This document shows positions 13,916 through 22,683 of a stretch of DNA of 37,996 nt, piece by piece. Each line of letters opens with the position of its first letter. Position 1 is the first letter of the stretch. The translations under genes and the position numbers were made by a program. The stretch spans positions 1 through 37,996 of the IMG/VR virus record IMGVR_UViG_3300035156_000078, one strand, 5' to 3'. Source of the DNA: a virus. The notes under the pieces are model-generated. The model made no database searches. It worked only from the letters and a program-made list of their open reading frames with translations, and had not been told where the DNA came from.

Positions 13916-15643
13916 TTAGGGCTCGATCCAGCCGGTGACGTTAAGTTGGCCACTAATACGCGATGCAACAAGTGACCCCGCATTCCGGTAGTTGAAGGTC
14001 TGGTGATATAAAAACGGGACTTGCACGTTACCGAAAACATAGGTCGATGAAGTAGTCGACGCTTTATCGAAGTACCCCGTATGCACCACATGGGAACCGC
14101 CGTCGGGGTCGTAATATTCGGCGATGGTGCCAGTCGATGCTGTCGAAAGCACGCCGCTTGGGTCCAAGATAATCGCGGTGGCGAGCGGGCAGATATAGCC
14201 GCCGCAGGTCATATTTTGGCCTGGTGTCGGGAATGATCCAGTTGAGATATTGGGCGACATCAGATAGATCATTTTCGATTTCACTACCGAGCCGGAATCG
14301 TAAATATTCCGCACCTCCGCCGTGTCGAAATAGAAGGAGGCGAGATAAACGTAATGGGCTTTGCTGACGGGCGATGGCAAAATGAAATCGCCAAATGCGA
14401 GGGACCCGGCGCTGGATAGCGTTACCGAGCCAGAGTCGTTGGCCGTAATCGTTGCAACTCGCCCGGACCATCCGCCGCCCTCGCTGATAATCAAGCACTC
14501 GCACCCCGCGAGGTTATTTGTCGAGGTCCAGCTGTATGCCGCCGCAATGACGGTGTGGATACCCTCACCCGCCTTATTGAGCGTGACCACATTACCCGCG
14601 ACACTACCTACTCGCAGATAGGGCATCAATTGGATTTGCGCGGCGGCGTCACCAGCGTTCGCGCAGGCGAAGATCGCATACCAGTTTTCTACTCGGGCGG
14701 ATGACATCGCGCCAAGATGCAGCAGCAAACTTGCCTCGGTCGACGCTGGCATAGGGAACACGGGCGCGCGGCCCCGCGTGTACTGGCCGCGATACCGGAA
14801 CCCGCCCATTACTGCGAACTTCCGGTTTATCGTCACGGAGTACAGGCTCCGATACGTGATCGGGTCGCGCGTCCCGCTTGCGACGGACAGCAGCGCGTCC
14901 TTTAGCGCAAGTTGCGCCGCCTCGCCGCCGGGCGTGATCTTCGCGCCGTAGTTGCCGGATCCATCTAATGTCGGCGTGGTGGGCGCTGCGGCCGCCGCCG
15001 TGTTGAACTGGCCGACTGTGCCGAAGTCGTTCCGGTCAAGAAGCGTGGCGCGCAGCTTTGCCTGGAGTGTGCGCGCTATGGACCCAACGCCAGCCTGGAT
15101 AAAACCCATCAGGGACGATCCATTAAAAGTGGCGTACAGGATTTGTAGGGCTGTTGCTGATTGCGCGACCGGGGCAGCTACGACAGGAATCCCGTTCTCG
15201 TCGAAGCTCAACAGGTTGTTTGCGCGTTCGCTGATCGGAGGCAGGACGTATGGCCCTAGTCCCGTCGCGGCCTCCGATTTGCTGACGAGGATCGATCGGC
15301 CGATATCGGTTCCTTGCTGCTGCAGCGCCATCCATAGCCGGTTGAAGTCGGGGTTGACGACGCGGGACAGAAAATCCCCGTTCTGCTGGTAGTCGGTCGT
15401 GCGCTCCAGGGTGATGACGCGCTCGATGCGGACCTTGGCCAAGCTAATCGGCGCAATATCGAACGTGATGCTTCCGCCGGTAAGAGCGCCGATTCCGCTC
15501 ACAGTGAAACCACTTGTGATCAAAACATCGTCGACGTAAAGCTTGAGATCTGCGGCAAGAAGCACCTGGCAGCTGTAGGCAAAAGTGACTGTGATGCCGT
15601 TGCCTACATGATGAAATACGGTTTCTTGGGCTGAGACGGGCAC
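13916..15643 (-). CDS. Tail fibre / receptor-binding protein
   Basis: 575 residues from GTG 15643. The first about 120 residues match the virion-attachment domain of T7-type tail fibres (TVTFAYSCQVLLAADLKLYVDD, GFTVSGIGALTGG, VRIERVITLERTTDYQQNGDF, NPDFNRLWMALQQQG). The middle has an Ala/Thr-rich helical stretch. The C-terminal 350 residues are Ser/Thr/Gly/aromatic-rich and beta-like, presumably the receptor-binding or depolymerase part. No catalytic motif is recognised. It lies directly after the terminase on the leftward operon. Its SD is buried in a hairpin (15643-15666). Confidence 0.88.
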   Translation of the reverse strand: MPVSAQETVFHHVGNGITVTFAYSCQVLLAADLKLYVDDVLITSGFTVSGIGALTGGSITFDIAPISLAKVRIERVITLERTTDYQQNGDFLSRVVNPDFNRLWMALQQQGTDIGRSILVSKSEAATGLGPYVLPPISERANNLLSFDENGIPVVAAPVAQSATALQILYATFNGSSLMGFIQAGVGSIARTLQAKLRATLLDRNDFGTVGQFNTAAAAAPTTPTLDGSGNYGAKITPGGEAAQLALKDALLSVASGTRDPITYRSLYSVTINRKFAVMGGFRYRGQYTRGRAPVFPMPASTEASLLLHLGAMSSARVENWYAIFACANAGDAAAQIQLMPYLRVGSVAGNVVTLNKAGEGIHTVIAAAYSWTSTNNLAGCECLIISEGGGWSGRVATITANDSGSVTLSSAGSLAFGDFILPSPVSKAHYVYLASFYFDTAEVRNIYDSGSVVKSKMIYLMSPNISTGSFPTPGQNMTCGGYICPLATAIILDPSGVLSTASTGTIAEYYDPDGGSHVVHTGYFDKASTTSSTYVFGNVQVPFLYHQTFNYRNAGSLVASRISGQLNVTGWIEP

Positions 15644-15666
15644 GGCGAACTCCTGAAGGAGCGCCG
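15643..15666 (-). promoter_or_regulatory. Hairpin burying the tail-fibre Shine-Dalgarno and start
   Basis: In the mRNA, CGGCG-CUCC-UUCA-GGAG-UU-CGCCG folds into 9 bp with a 2-base bulge and a 4-base loop. GGAG is the SD (6 bases before the GUG start), and the last pair includes the first base of the start codon. Translation would need the hairpin opened, for example by ribosomes arriving from the terminase gene 38 bases upstream. Confidence 0.55.
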
Positions 15667-15680
15667 CTTATTGACGACGC

Positions 15681-17321
15681 TCAGGTTTCGAGCGTCACCT
15701 CGTGAACGCCCGTTGATTGGCGCCAATCTTTGCGCATGTTGTCGGTCGGAATCCCGACTAAATGGTTGATCCGGACAGGGGCTTGCTCGATCGCGCCGGC
15801 GCCGCTGTCCAGGTAATCGTCGGGCTGGGCCTTAACGGCAGGGTTCCAATCCTTCATCTGATCCCATAGCGGGCCGTTGAGAACGTCGACGTGCGCCCAC
15901 AATACGCCCGACTTCATAGGCGCCTCGAGCGCGCCGAGGATGCGCTCGTTTTTGTTGGCATTCTGGACAATTTCTGTGACGCCGCAGTGCAGGCCCCGCT
16001 GCTTGATCGCGCGCTGCAGCAGCTTGCCGGCGAATGATCCGACGCTGTTGACCTCAACATAGACATGCAAGATGTTGGATTTCTGGATCAGGTCGCACGC
16101 CTGCAGCACCTGGCCGCCGATGATCTGGGTATTGCGGGTGTCGCTGAATTCGGCAAATTCGCCGGTCAGACCCTCGCACACGTGCCAGTAAAAATTCCCC
16201 ATGCTGTCGTCATACACGGCGGAAAAGGCGGAAGCGTCGCCGCCTACTTTCCCAAGGGATGGGTCCCAGTAGCCGCGGCCGCTGACGATTTGCACGGCAC
16301 CCAGCATCATGCGCACCTGGCGGTTGGCGCTGGCCAGAACCGGCTGGACGTCGTAGGCCTTGATCTTGGCGGGGTCTAGGCGGCATTCATTGATCGGTTT
16401 CGCTTCAAGCATATATTGGCTGTCCCAGTAGTTGAGCGTGCGGGTCTTCTTGCGGCGCTTGGCGATGTCCTCGCGGTCGAAGCGTTCCGGCCATGCGCAG
16501 TTGGCATAGATGTCCATGACCACGCCGGGCGGGCGGGCGAACACGATTTCGCTGCCTTCAACCTGGTAGTCAGTGCCTTGCTCGAGCATGCGCGAAAAGC
16601 GGTGAATCCCCAGCATCACGTAAAGGCCGTCTGCGCCTGGGGCAAATTCGAACGGGTAGCGCACGCGGGTGCTGGTGTCCTCGAAGCGCACGCTTGATTC
16701 GAACAGCGGGATTTTCAGGGACGCGGCACCCGATTCGATCATTTCGGGGTAGATCGAATTGTGCGTGTGCGGCGTGCCGACAAAGGTTTCTTGCCCGCCT
16801 GGCACCAGGATGAAGGTCGATTCCTGGATCTTGTTGCGCAGGTTTTCCCGGGCGTCGGGCGTGCGGATGTTCTTCGGCACCTCCACATCGTCGTAGTCGA
16901 TGGCGCGCGCGCGGGCGCTGGTCACGTTCTGATTGACGCCCGTGGCGGTCATGCTGGCGTTACGTGCGTCGGTGGCGCCGGTCACCCAAAACATCTGCGC
17001 GCCCGGCTTCGTTGGCAGCATGCCACCGCACAACGGGTGCCGGCGCAGAACGTTGATGGTGTCGCGAGTCAGCTTCGTGGCCAGCGGACCGTCGGCGGCC
17101 CAGACCAGCGACACATTGGTCGGATCGCAGTACAGCTGCCAGGCTTTATACACCGCGTAGATCGAGGACTTGGCCGCGCCCCGGAACACCTGCAGCACGC
17201 GCACCGGGGCGTCACAGGTCTCCAGCCATTGGCAGATGCGGACGTGGAGAAGAGGCACTTTCCACCCCTGCACCTTCGCCCACATCAAGAAAAACGCCAA
17301 GAAGCTGGTCTTATTTCCCAT
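15681..17321 (-). CDS. terL: Terminase large subunit (DNA packaging ATPase/nuclease)
   Basis: 546 residues. The ATPase has Walker A-like VFRGAAKSS (45-53) and Walker B AIDYDDVE (140-147). The nuclease half has an RNase H-like start WDPSLGKVGGDASAFSAVYDD (about residues 355-375) and further acidic residues downstream. It pumps DNA into proheads and cuts concatemers. The order and motifs fit the T7/podovirus-type large terminases. It overlaps the small-subunit gene by 11 bases. A copy of the repeated palindrome (15744-15760) lies in its last codons. Confidence 0.95.
   Translation of the reverse strand: MGNKTSFLAFFLMWAKVQGWKVPLLHVRICQWLETCDAPVRVLQVFRGAAKSSIYAVYKAWQLYCDPTNVSLVWAADGPLATKLTRDTINVLRRHPLCGGMLPTKPGAQMFWVTGATDARNASMTATGVNQNVTSARARAIDYDDVEVPKNIRTPDARENLRNKIQESTFILVPGGQETFVGTPHTHNSIYPEMIESGAASLKIPLFESSVRFEDTSTRVRYPFEFAPGADGLYVMLGIHRFSRMLEQGTDYQVEGSEIVFARPPGVVMDIYANCAWPERFDREDIAKRRKKTRTLNYWDSQYMLEAKPINECRLDPAKIKAYDVQPVLASANRQVRMMLGAVQIVSGRGYWDPSLGKVGGDASAFSAVYDDSMGNFYWHVCEGLTGEFAEFSDTRNTQIIGGQVLQACDLIQKSNILHVYVEVNSVGSFAGKLLQRAIKQRGLHCGVTEIVQNANKNERILGALEAPMKSGVLWAHVDVLNGPLWDQMKDWNPAVKAQPDDYLDSGAGAIEQAPVRINHLVGIPTDNMRKDWRQSTGVHEVTLET
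15744..15760 (-). promoter_or_regulatory. Palindromic repeat element, copy 1 (end of terminase gene)
   Basis: The 17-base sequence contains the palindrome GTCGG-AATC-CCGAC and is identical to 29971-29987 and 34908-34924. This copy is in coding sequence, about 100 bases upstream of the tail-fibre start. Its minus-strand direction matches transcription. Confidence 0.6.
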
Positions 17322-17682
17322 GAACCTTTTTCATCCCGCCTTGCAGCTGGGCGAGCAGCTTGGTTGCCTCTTTCTCGGCCGCCTTGATATCGGCAGCGAG
17401 ACTGCTTTCCTCTTTATCCTGCTCTGGCGTCGGAACACCGCCGGCCGTGCCGCCAGAGCTGTGCTGCTGGATGATCCCGATCAGGTTGGTGGTGCGCACC
17501 AGGACGGACAGCGTTGCGGCGGCGTTCTTCTTCGACCAGTACCTGTCTCCCCTGGTTTGCTGGTCCATCGTCGCAAGTGCGATCCCAGCGCCTGGCCATA
17601 CGTCGGGGTCAGCCTCGGCGATGAAGGCGTCGGCCAGCTTCTCGGTCAGCGCCTGCAGCTTCTCGTATTGATCCTGTCGCAT
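17311..17682 (-). CDS. terS: Terminase small subunit
   Basis: 123 residues from ATG 17682, which has a strong GGAGG SD; a longer frame upstream shadows the next gene. Predicted mostly helical: an N-terminal helix (QDQYEKLQALTEKLADAFI), a central part, and a coiled-coil C-terminus (AADIKAAEKEATKLLAQLQGG). It should recognise phage DNA and deliver it to TerL, whose gene it overlaps. Assigned mainly by position, size and helical character. Confidence 0.78.
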   Translation of the reverse strand: MRQDQYEKLQALTEKLADAFIAEADPDVWPGAGIALATMDQQTRGDRYWSKKNAAATLSVLVRTTNLIGIIQQHSSGGTAGGVPTPEQDKEESSLAADIKAAEKEATKLLAQLQGGMKKVHGK

Positions 17683-20222
17683 TATTTGCCTCCTGCGGAT
17701 GAAAGGTCCGGCGCCCGGTCTGGCGCGCCCGTGCCAGGCTCCCACCAGTATTCCTGCCCCCAATCCTTGCGCGCTCGCTTTTGCATCTTGGAAAGGTATC
17801 CGGGGCTCAAGTTCTCTTGTAATGCATGCAGGCCTGCGTGGTCAAGCGCCGCCTTTGCATACCAGAGATTCACGTACGGCAGGTGCGCGCGCGTGGTGCG
17901 GATTGCCTCGGCGGCAAAGTGCGTGTCCTTGCCGTGCGCCGATTCGTAAATATTCTCCATGCCAAGCTTGAACCCGATGTCGAACGCGCTGCCCATGGTC
18001 GGGCCGGCCACATTCTTCATCGCGCCGGTAACGGCATCACCCGGGCTCTCGGTCGGATCGGTGAAGAGGAAATCGCCAACGATGCCTAGCCCGCCGCCCT
18101 GCGCACCGGCTCGCGTCCAGAACTTCGGCGTTGTCATATCGGCGGGGTCCTTCCCCTGCACGAGCTGCTTGGTCTGGAAAGCAATGGCGCCCAACGCCGT
18201 TAGCGAGACCAGCATCGACGCTCCGTACATCAATCTATTTGCTAGCTGAGGGGCATTTTTCCCAAAAGGTGCGGCAATACCGGGCGCACCCTCCGCCGCC
18301 ACTGGGGCGTCGAGCATCCGACGCCAGTGCCGCGAGATCATCGCAAACGGGAAGCTCTTGAACTGCATTGTCGCGCGGGCCATCTCTCCGGTTATCGTGC
18401 CACGCGACTTGCCGCCCCAGCTTGCGGCCGACTTCGTGGCCAGGTCGGGATTGATCACCGCATATTCCGATTCATCGGTGATCAGGCCCAGCACCTTGGC
18501 CACCACTTCATTCGCACGCGGGTGGCCGCCAGCATGGATCGATTCGGGCGTGAGGAAGTCGGCGCCCTGGTGGCTGGTGAGCTGGCTTGTGCGAATCACT
18601 TCCCAGTCTGCCTCGGTGATTCCCTTGCGGATCATGTGCGTGCGGTCCCACTCGGACAGCGCTTTCCACTCGGTCTTCGACATCTTGGCCAGGCCGCCCA
18701 TCATGGTCATGGAGAACGCGCGGCGCATGGTGTCGGTCCAGGCGTTCATCAGGGACAGCTTCATGGTCGAATTTGCCAGGCGACCCGACCAATTGTTCTT
18801 GATGTTGTCGCCGCTCCAGCGATTCAAGTTCGAGATCATCGAGTCGGCAATTACCCCGTGCATTGTCAAGAAATCCCGCGTGTTCCCGTCGAACTGCTTC
18901 CCGATGTTCTTCATGGCTTCAAAGTACGACAGCCTGTTAAATCCGGTGGTCACGAAGAAGGTTCCGACGTCGGTCACGCTCGACAGCACAGCGCCGGCCA
19001 GCTTCCCGAAGACCTGAATGTTGCGCAAGTCCTGCCCGATCCTGGCCAAGTTGCCATTTTCGGCCATGCCGGTTTTGCCGCTTATCAGGTCCCAATAGCT
19101 TTGCGGCTTCATCAGGAATGAGCGTGGAAGGTCGCTCACCGGCCGGCCTTCCGCCTGGGCGGTCAAGTCGAATTGCAGTTTCATCTGCTGTGCTGGATTC
19201 GGGCCGTAGCGCTCGACCAGCGCGATGTCGCGGGACATGCCGCCGATGTGGCCCAGCATCGCGTCGTACATGCTGCCGCCGCCGTAATCGCCCATGTATT
19301 TCATGTATGCGTCAGCATCCTTGAAGTGGATTTGGCGGGACTCGCTGCCGGCGTTGGCGCGCGATCCGTTGCCGCCACCCTGGCCGGGCGTCATCTTGTT
19401 CAGGCCGCCGGTAGCGATAGTTTCCCAGGCCGCGCCGAGAACGCCTTCCATCTGCACGTCTGTCATGGGCGTGCCGTCTTCCTGGAAGTAGCGATTGCGA
19501 TCGAGCAGAGGCAACGTGTCCTGCACCCACTTGTCGCGCGCTGCGCCGTCGCCGGTGCGGCGCACGCGGGCCTGGTCGTGGGGCTGGGGGAGGTAGCCAT
19601 AATCGAGCTGGCCGACATCGCCGCCGGCGCCGTTGAAGCGCGCGCGCATCTGCTCGATCGACTCAAGCCAAGCCTTTGCCGCCGCGCGCGCCATGGTGTT
19701 GCCCGTGGATCCCGCCCCGTTTTCAAAGATCTCGGTTGCGAGGTCCCGCGTCATCATCGGGTTTTCGGCATCGAAAAGGAACATCAAGGCCTTGCGGCCG
19801 CCAGTCGTTCCCTGCTTGCTGCCCACGGCGTCGAGCAGATCCATTAAGTTGCTCATGGTTTCGCGCTTGATCCCCTCGGCATAGTTGTCGGTATGCTCCA
19901 TTTCCTTTACCAGAGCCTTGCTGCGCCCGATCGCGTACGAGGCCATCAGGTCGCCCACGCGCTGCCCCATGGCTGCGGTCTTGATGATCTGGAGATTGGC
20001 GCGATGCACCTTGAGATCCGCTTCGCCCTTGATATCGGCCATGGCCACCCGCGCGGCCTCGAGCACCCGCTCGTCAGCGGACTTGCTGCGCCAGCCCTGG
20101 GGATCCTGCCGGGCAAGGTTGCGCATTGTTGCGCTAATCCTGGAATCGATGTTCTTAATCTCGGCGTCCGAGAGGGTACGCCCTGCGGCTTGGTTGACAG
20201 CGGTTCGGCATTGTGGCTTCAT
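17682..20222 (-). CDS. Large internal virion (ejection) protein
   Basis: 846 residues, mostly helical, with hydrophobic stretches near the C-terminus (RLMYGASMLVSLTALGAIAF). Between the transglycosylase protein and terminase, this is where podoviruses encode the large internal core protein (T7 gp16 role) that is ejected into the cell to help DNA cross the envelope. An in-frame TGA just before the ATG fixes the start. The SD is weak. Shorter than T7 gp16 (about 1300), because the lytic domain is in the separate upstream protein. Confidence 0.82.
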   Translation of the reverse strand: MKPQCRTAVNQAAGRTLSDAEIKNIDSRISATMRNLARQDPQGWRSKSADERVLEAARVAMADIKGEADLKVHRANLQIIKTAAMGQRVGDLMASYAIGRSKALVKEMEHTDNYAEGIKRETMSNLMDLLDAVGSKQGTTGGRKALMFLFDAENPMMTRDLATEIFENGAGSTGNTMARAAAKAWLESIEQMRARFNGAGGDVGQLDYGYLPQPHDQARVRRTGDGAARDKWVQDTLPLLDRNRYFQEDGTPMTDVQMEGVLGAAWETIATGGLNKMTPGQGGGNGSRANAGSESRQIHFKDADAYMKYMGDYGGGSMYDAMLGHIGGMSRDIALVERYGPNPAQQMKLQFDLTAQAEGRPVSDLPRSFLMKPQSYWDLISGKTGMAENGNLARIGQDLRNIQVFGKLAGAVLSSVTDVGTFFVTTGFNRLSYFEAMKNIGKQFDGNTRDFLTMHGVIADSMISNLNRWSGDNIKNNWSGRLANSTMKLSLMNAWTDTMRRAFSMTMMGGLAKMSKTEWKALSEWDRTHMIRKGITEADWEVIRTSQLTSHQGADFLTPESIHAGGHPRANEVVAKVLGLITDESEYAVINPDLATKSAASWGGKSRGTITGEMARATMQFKSFPFAMISRHWRRMLDAPVAAEGAPGIAAPFGKNAPQLANRLMYGASMLVSLTALGAIAFQTKQLVQGKDPADMTTPKFWTRAGAQGGGLGIVGDFLFTDPTESPGDAVTGAMKNVAGPTMGSAFDIGFKLGMENIYESAHGKDTHFAAEAIRTTRAHLPYVNLWYAKAALDHAGLHALQENLSPGYLSKMQKRARKDWGQEYWWEPGTGAPDRAPDLSSAGGK

Positions 20223-20227
20223 GGGGA

Positions 20228-20416
20228 ATGCTCACTTTCATAAAAACTGTTGCGGTCATCGCGGTGATGATCCTTATCATCCCGCTTGCCGTATGGGGTG
20301 GATCCGGCAATTGGCGCCATGGTCTTGCTGCTTTGAAAACCTATTCCAAGATCATGGGCTGCATCGCCGGCGCCGGGGCGCTGCTCGCTGGGCTGTTCTG
20401 GATCGCCTCCTTCTAG
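20228..20416 (+). CDS. Rightward two-helix membrane ORF inside the leftward virion operon
   Basis: 62 residues with two clear membrane segments (about 4-23 and 43-60) and a short basic loop. It runs against the surrounding genes and exactly fills the only long gap (20223-20412) among the ejection-protein genes. Its TAG shares a CTAG with the stop of the opposite gene. SD is poor (GGGGA touching the ATG). TTGACA at 20194-20199 resembles a -35 but no good -10 follows. It may be a lysogenically expressed accessory gene (moron) or a chance frame. Confidence 0.45.
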   Translation: MLTFIKTVAVIAVMILIIPLAVWGGSGNWRHGLAALKTYSKIMGCIAGAGALLAGLFWIASF

Positions 20417-22683
20417 GCGCTTCCCAGGAAACATTGCGCGGCAACTTCCAAGAGCGAGGCGTCCTGAATGTCCCGCGCCGCCTCGTTCCGTACCGCTTCC
20501 ATTGCATCAGCCAAACGCATCGGTGCTGCCATCCCCTCAAGCTGGACCATCATGTCGGGCGCCAGACGGGCCAGTTCGGCGCTCTGGGCTGCGATTGAAT
20601 CGGCTATTGGGTTCGCACCGGGTTTCGCGCTCGGCGCGCCTGGGTGCGTTTCTGGTGCGCCTGGTGCGGCCTTTGGTGCGGAAGCGGCTGGCCCCACTAC
20701 AGGCTCCGTCGCCTTTGGTGCGCCCATTTCGGCAACCGCCTCTTTGACCGCCAGCGCGCCGGCGCGCGGGGTCGGCGCATCGATGGCCGCCCGATCCTGC
20801 CGCACCCGCGCGAGCTGGCTATCGAGGTGGGCAATCTGCTGGTGCGATTCAGCCGCGGCGCGGTGCCCGTCCAGCTGCTGGCGCAGGCGGCCGATCTGGT
20901 CTTCCACGCCTTTGAGCTGGGTTCCGGTTTCCTTCTTGGCCGCCGACAGCGCCGCCTTGTAGCTGACGCCCTCCCTGGACTGAATATCCTTGGCCATCGT
21001 GCGCAGCGCTTCGTCGGTGGCCGCCGGCCGCGACTGCTCGAGCCTGGCGATTTCAGCGCGCAGCGGTGCGACGACGCCCGGGTCGGCCAGATTACCCGCT
21101 TCCGGCAGCAGCTCGGACCTGGCCTGCTCAAGCCTGGCCGTGAAGTTGTCGAGTAACCTGGCTTGGCCCAGCGTGTTCAGGTCGATCGTATTGCTGATGT
21201 CGACCCGGTTGCCGGCGCCGATCTGGTCGGCGGCGCGCAGCACGGCGTTCAAGTGCTCTTCGGCGCCGCGCGCGTCGGCAGGATCCCGCAGGTTCCAGGA
21301 TTCGATGGTGTCGCGCACCAGTTGCACCCGGGCGGCGGCCACCATTTCCGGGTCATGAGCAGCGCCGCGCCCGGCCTCGGCTCCTGTGCGCTCGGCGATG
21401 TAGGCCTCGGTGCGCTCAAGATAGGCCCTCGTTTCCTTGAACGGCGCGGCCTTGCCCTCGTGGACTGCCTTGCCCGCCTTGCCGCCGCCGTTGTAGTGCG
21501 CGATCGCCGCGCGCACGTCGCCGTCGTACTGGTTGATCAGGTCCTTCATGTAGCGGGCGCCGGCGTCGATCGATGCGGCTGGGTCGCGCGGGTCGCCCCT
21601 GCCGTAGGTGGCCCAAGTTTCGTCCATAAACTGCATGACGCCCTTGGCGCCCGCCGTCGAGACAGCACGCGGGTTCGAGCGTTCCCCCGCGTTCTTGATC
21701 GCCAGCAGCGCCTCGGGCGGGATCCCCTCGCGCTGGGCCGCCGCGACCGCATAGGCGTCAAGGCGGGGGTCTGCGTGGTTCAGGGCCATCCGTTCGTTGC
21801 CGCCCATCTGCACCAGCTCGCGGGCGGCAGCGGGATCGCCCGCCGACGCCGGCCGCAGCCTGGCGCCGCGCATCGCGTAGGCACCGAAGCCTGCAGGAAT
21901 CAAGGTGGATACCGCCAGGCCGACCGGGTCGAACGGGTCGTGCATGGTCGCCAGCTGGTCGTAATTGGCATTCTCAAGAATCGCCCGGGTGGTGGCTTGC
22001 TGGGTGATGAATCCGCCGGGCCCGCCCACGGCTACGAGCGCGGCAGTTTGCTTGAGTGTCTTGCCAGCGATTGGCAGCGCCACCGCCACAGCGGCCACGC
22101 CGCCGGCCACCGCGCCGACCTTCATCCTGGTCTGGATGTCCACGCCTTCCACCTTGAGCCGGTCGGCCTCGGTCATACCTTCGTCGACGCCCGTCATGAT
22201 CGCGCCCGGAACAGGCGCGCCGCCGGCGGCAACCGTATAGCCCACCGCCTTGGTCATGAATCGGCTGAGGCCGAACAACAGATTCTCGGCAGTACCGGCG
22301 GTCTCTGGATCCGGGGCGAAGCTGCGGGCGGTGGCGCGCATCTGTGTACCCGTGTCGGTACTGAACGCCTCGCCGCTCTTGATGCGCGCGCGGGCGCCGG
22401 CCCCGGCCTCTCGCACCCGGTCGGCTTCGCCCGAATCGAATAACAGGGACGGATCGAGCTGGGCCCCGTAGCCGGCTTGCATTTCCCCGTATGCGCCGAC
22501 GTTATCGGCCACCTGTGCCGCTGCCTCGTTCGCGCCGGCGCCGATACCCTTGGGCGTGGCGGTCAGGATGTCCCACGCGCTTTGGCCGAATGAGCGTTGC
22601 GGGGGCGGTTCGCGCATCGGGCGCGCCACGCGGTCATCAAGCACCTGGTCGGTGCCGGCCTGGAACAGATCGTCAATTGCCAT
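20413..22683 (-). CDS. Internal virion protein with lytic transglycosylase domain
   Basis: 756 residues. An SLT-type domain spans about 310-420: catalytic Glu in NAGERSNPRAVS (E334), GVMQFMDETWATYG, then AGARYMKDLINQYDGDVRAAIAHYNGG. It would locally cut peptidoglycan as the virion injects DNA. The N-terminal 270 residues include hydrophobic, membrane-active stretches (GAVAGGVAAVAVALPIAG). The C-terminal 300 are coiled coil and then Ala/Pro-rich. In T7 the transglycosylase is part of gp16; here it is a separate protein. It overlaps the upstream gene by 11 bases. Confidence 0.9.
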   Translation of the reverse strand: MAIDDLFQAGTDQVLDDRVARPMREPPPQRSFGQSAWDILTATPKGIGAGANEAAAQVADNVGAYGEMQAGYGAQLDPSLLFDSGEADRVREAGAGARARIKSGEAFSTDTGTQMRATARSFAPDPETAGTAENLLFGLSRFMTKAVGYTVAAGGAPVPGAIMTGVDEGMTEADRLKVEGVDIQTRMKVGAVAGGVAAVAVALPIAGKTLKQTAALVAVGGPGGFITQQATTRAILENANYDQLATMHDPFDPVGLAVSTLIPAGFGAYAMRGARLRPASAGDPAAARELVQMGGNERMALNHADPRLDAYAVAAAQREGIPPEALLAIKNAGERSNPRAVSTAGAKGVMQFMDETWATYGRGDPRDPAASIDAGARYMKDLINQYDGDVRAAIAHYNGGGKAGKAVHEGKAAPFKETRAYLERTEAYIAERTGAEAGRGAAHDPEMVAAARVQLVRDTIESWNLRDPADARGAEEHLNAVLRAADQIGAGNRVDISNTIDLNTLGQARLLDNFTARLEQARSELLPEAGNLADPGVVAPLRAEIARLEQSRPAATDEALRTMAKDIQSREGVSYKAALSAAKKETGTQLKGVEDQIGRLRQQLDGHRAAAESHQQIAHLDSQLARVRQDRAAIDAPTPRAGALAVKEAVAEMGAPKATEPVVGPAASAPKAAPGAPETHPGAPSAKPGANPIADSIAAQSAELARLAPDMMVQLEGMAAPMRLADAMEAVRNEAARDIQDASLLEVAAQCFLGSA

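Noticed and set aside
21163-22443. 426-residue plus-strand frame antisense to the transglycosylase virion protein
   Set aside because: Arg/Gly/Val-rich shadow of a well-supported SLT-domain gene, with no recognised motif.
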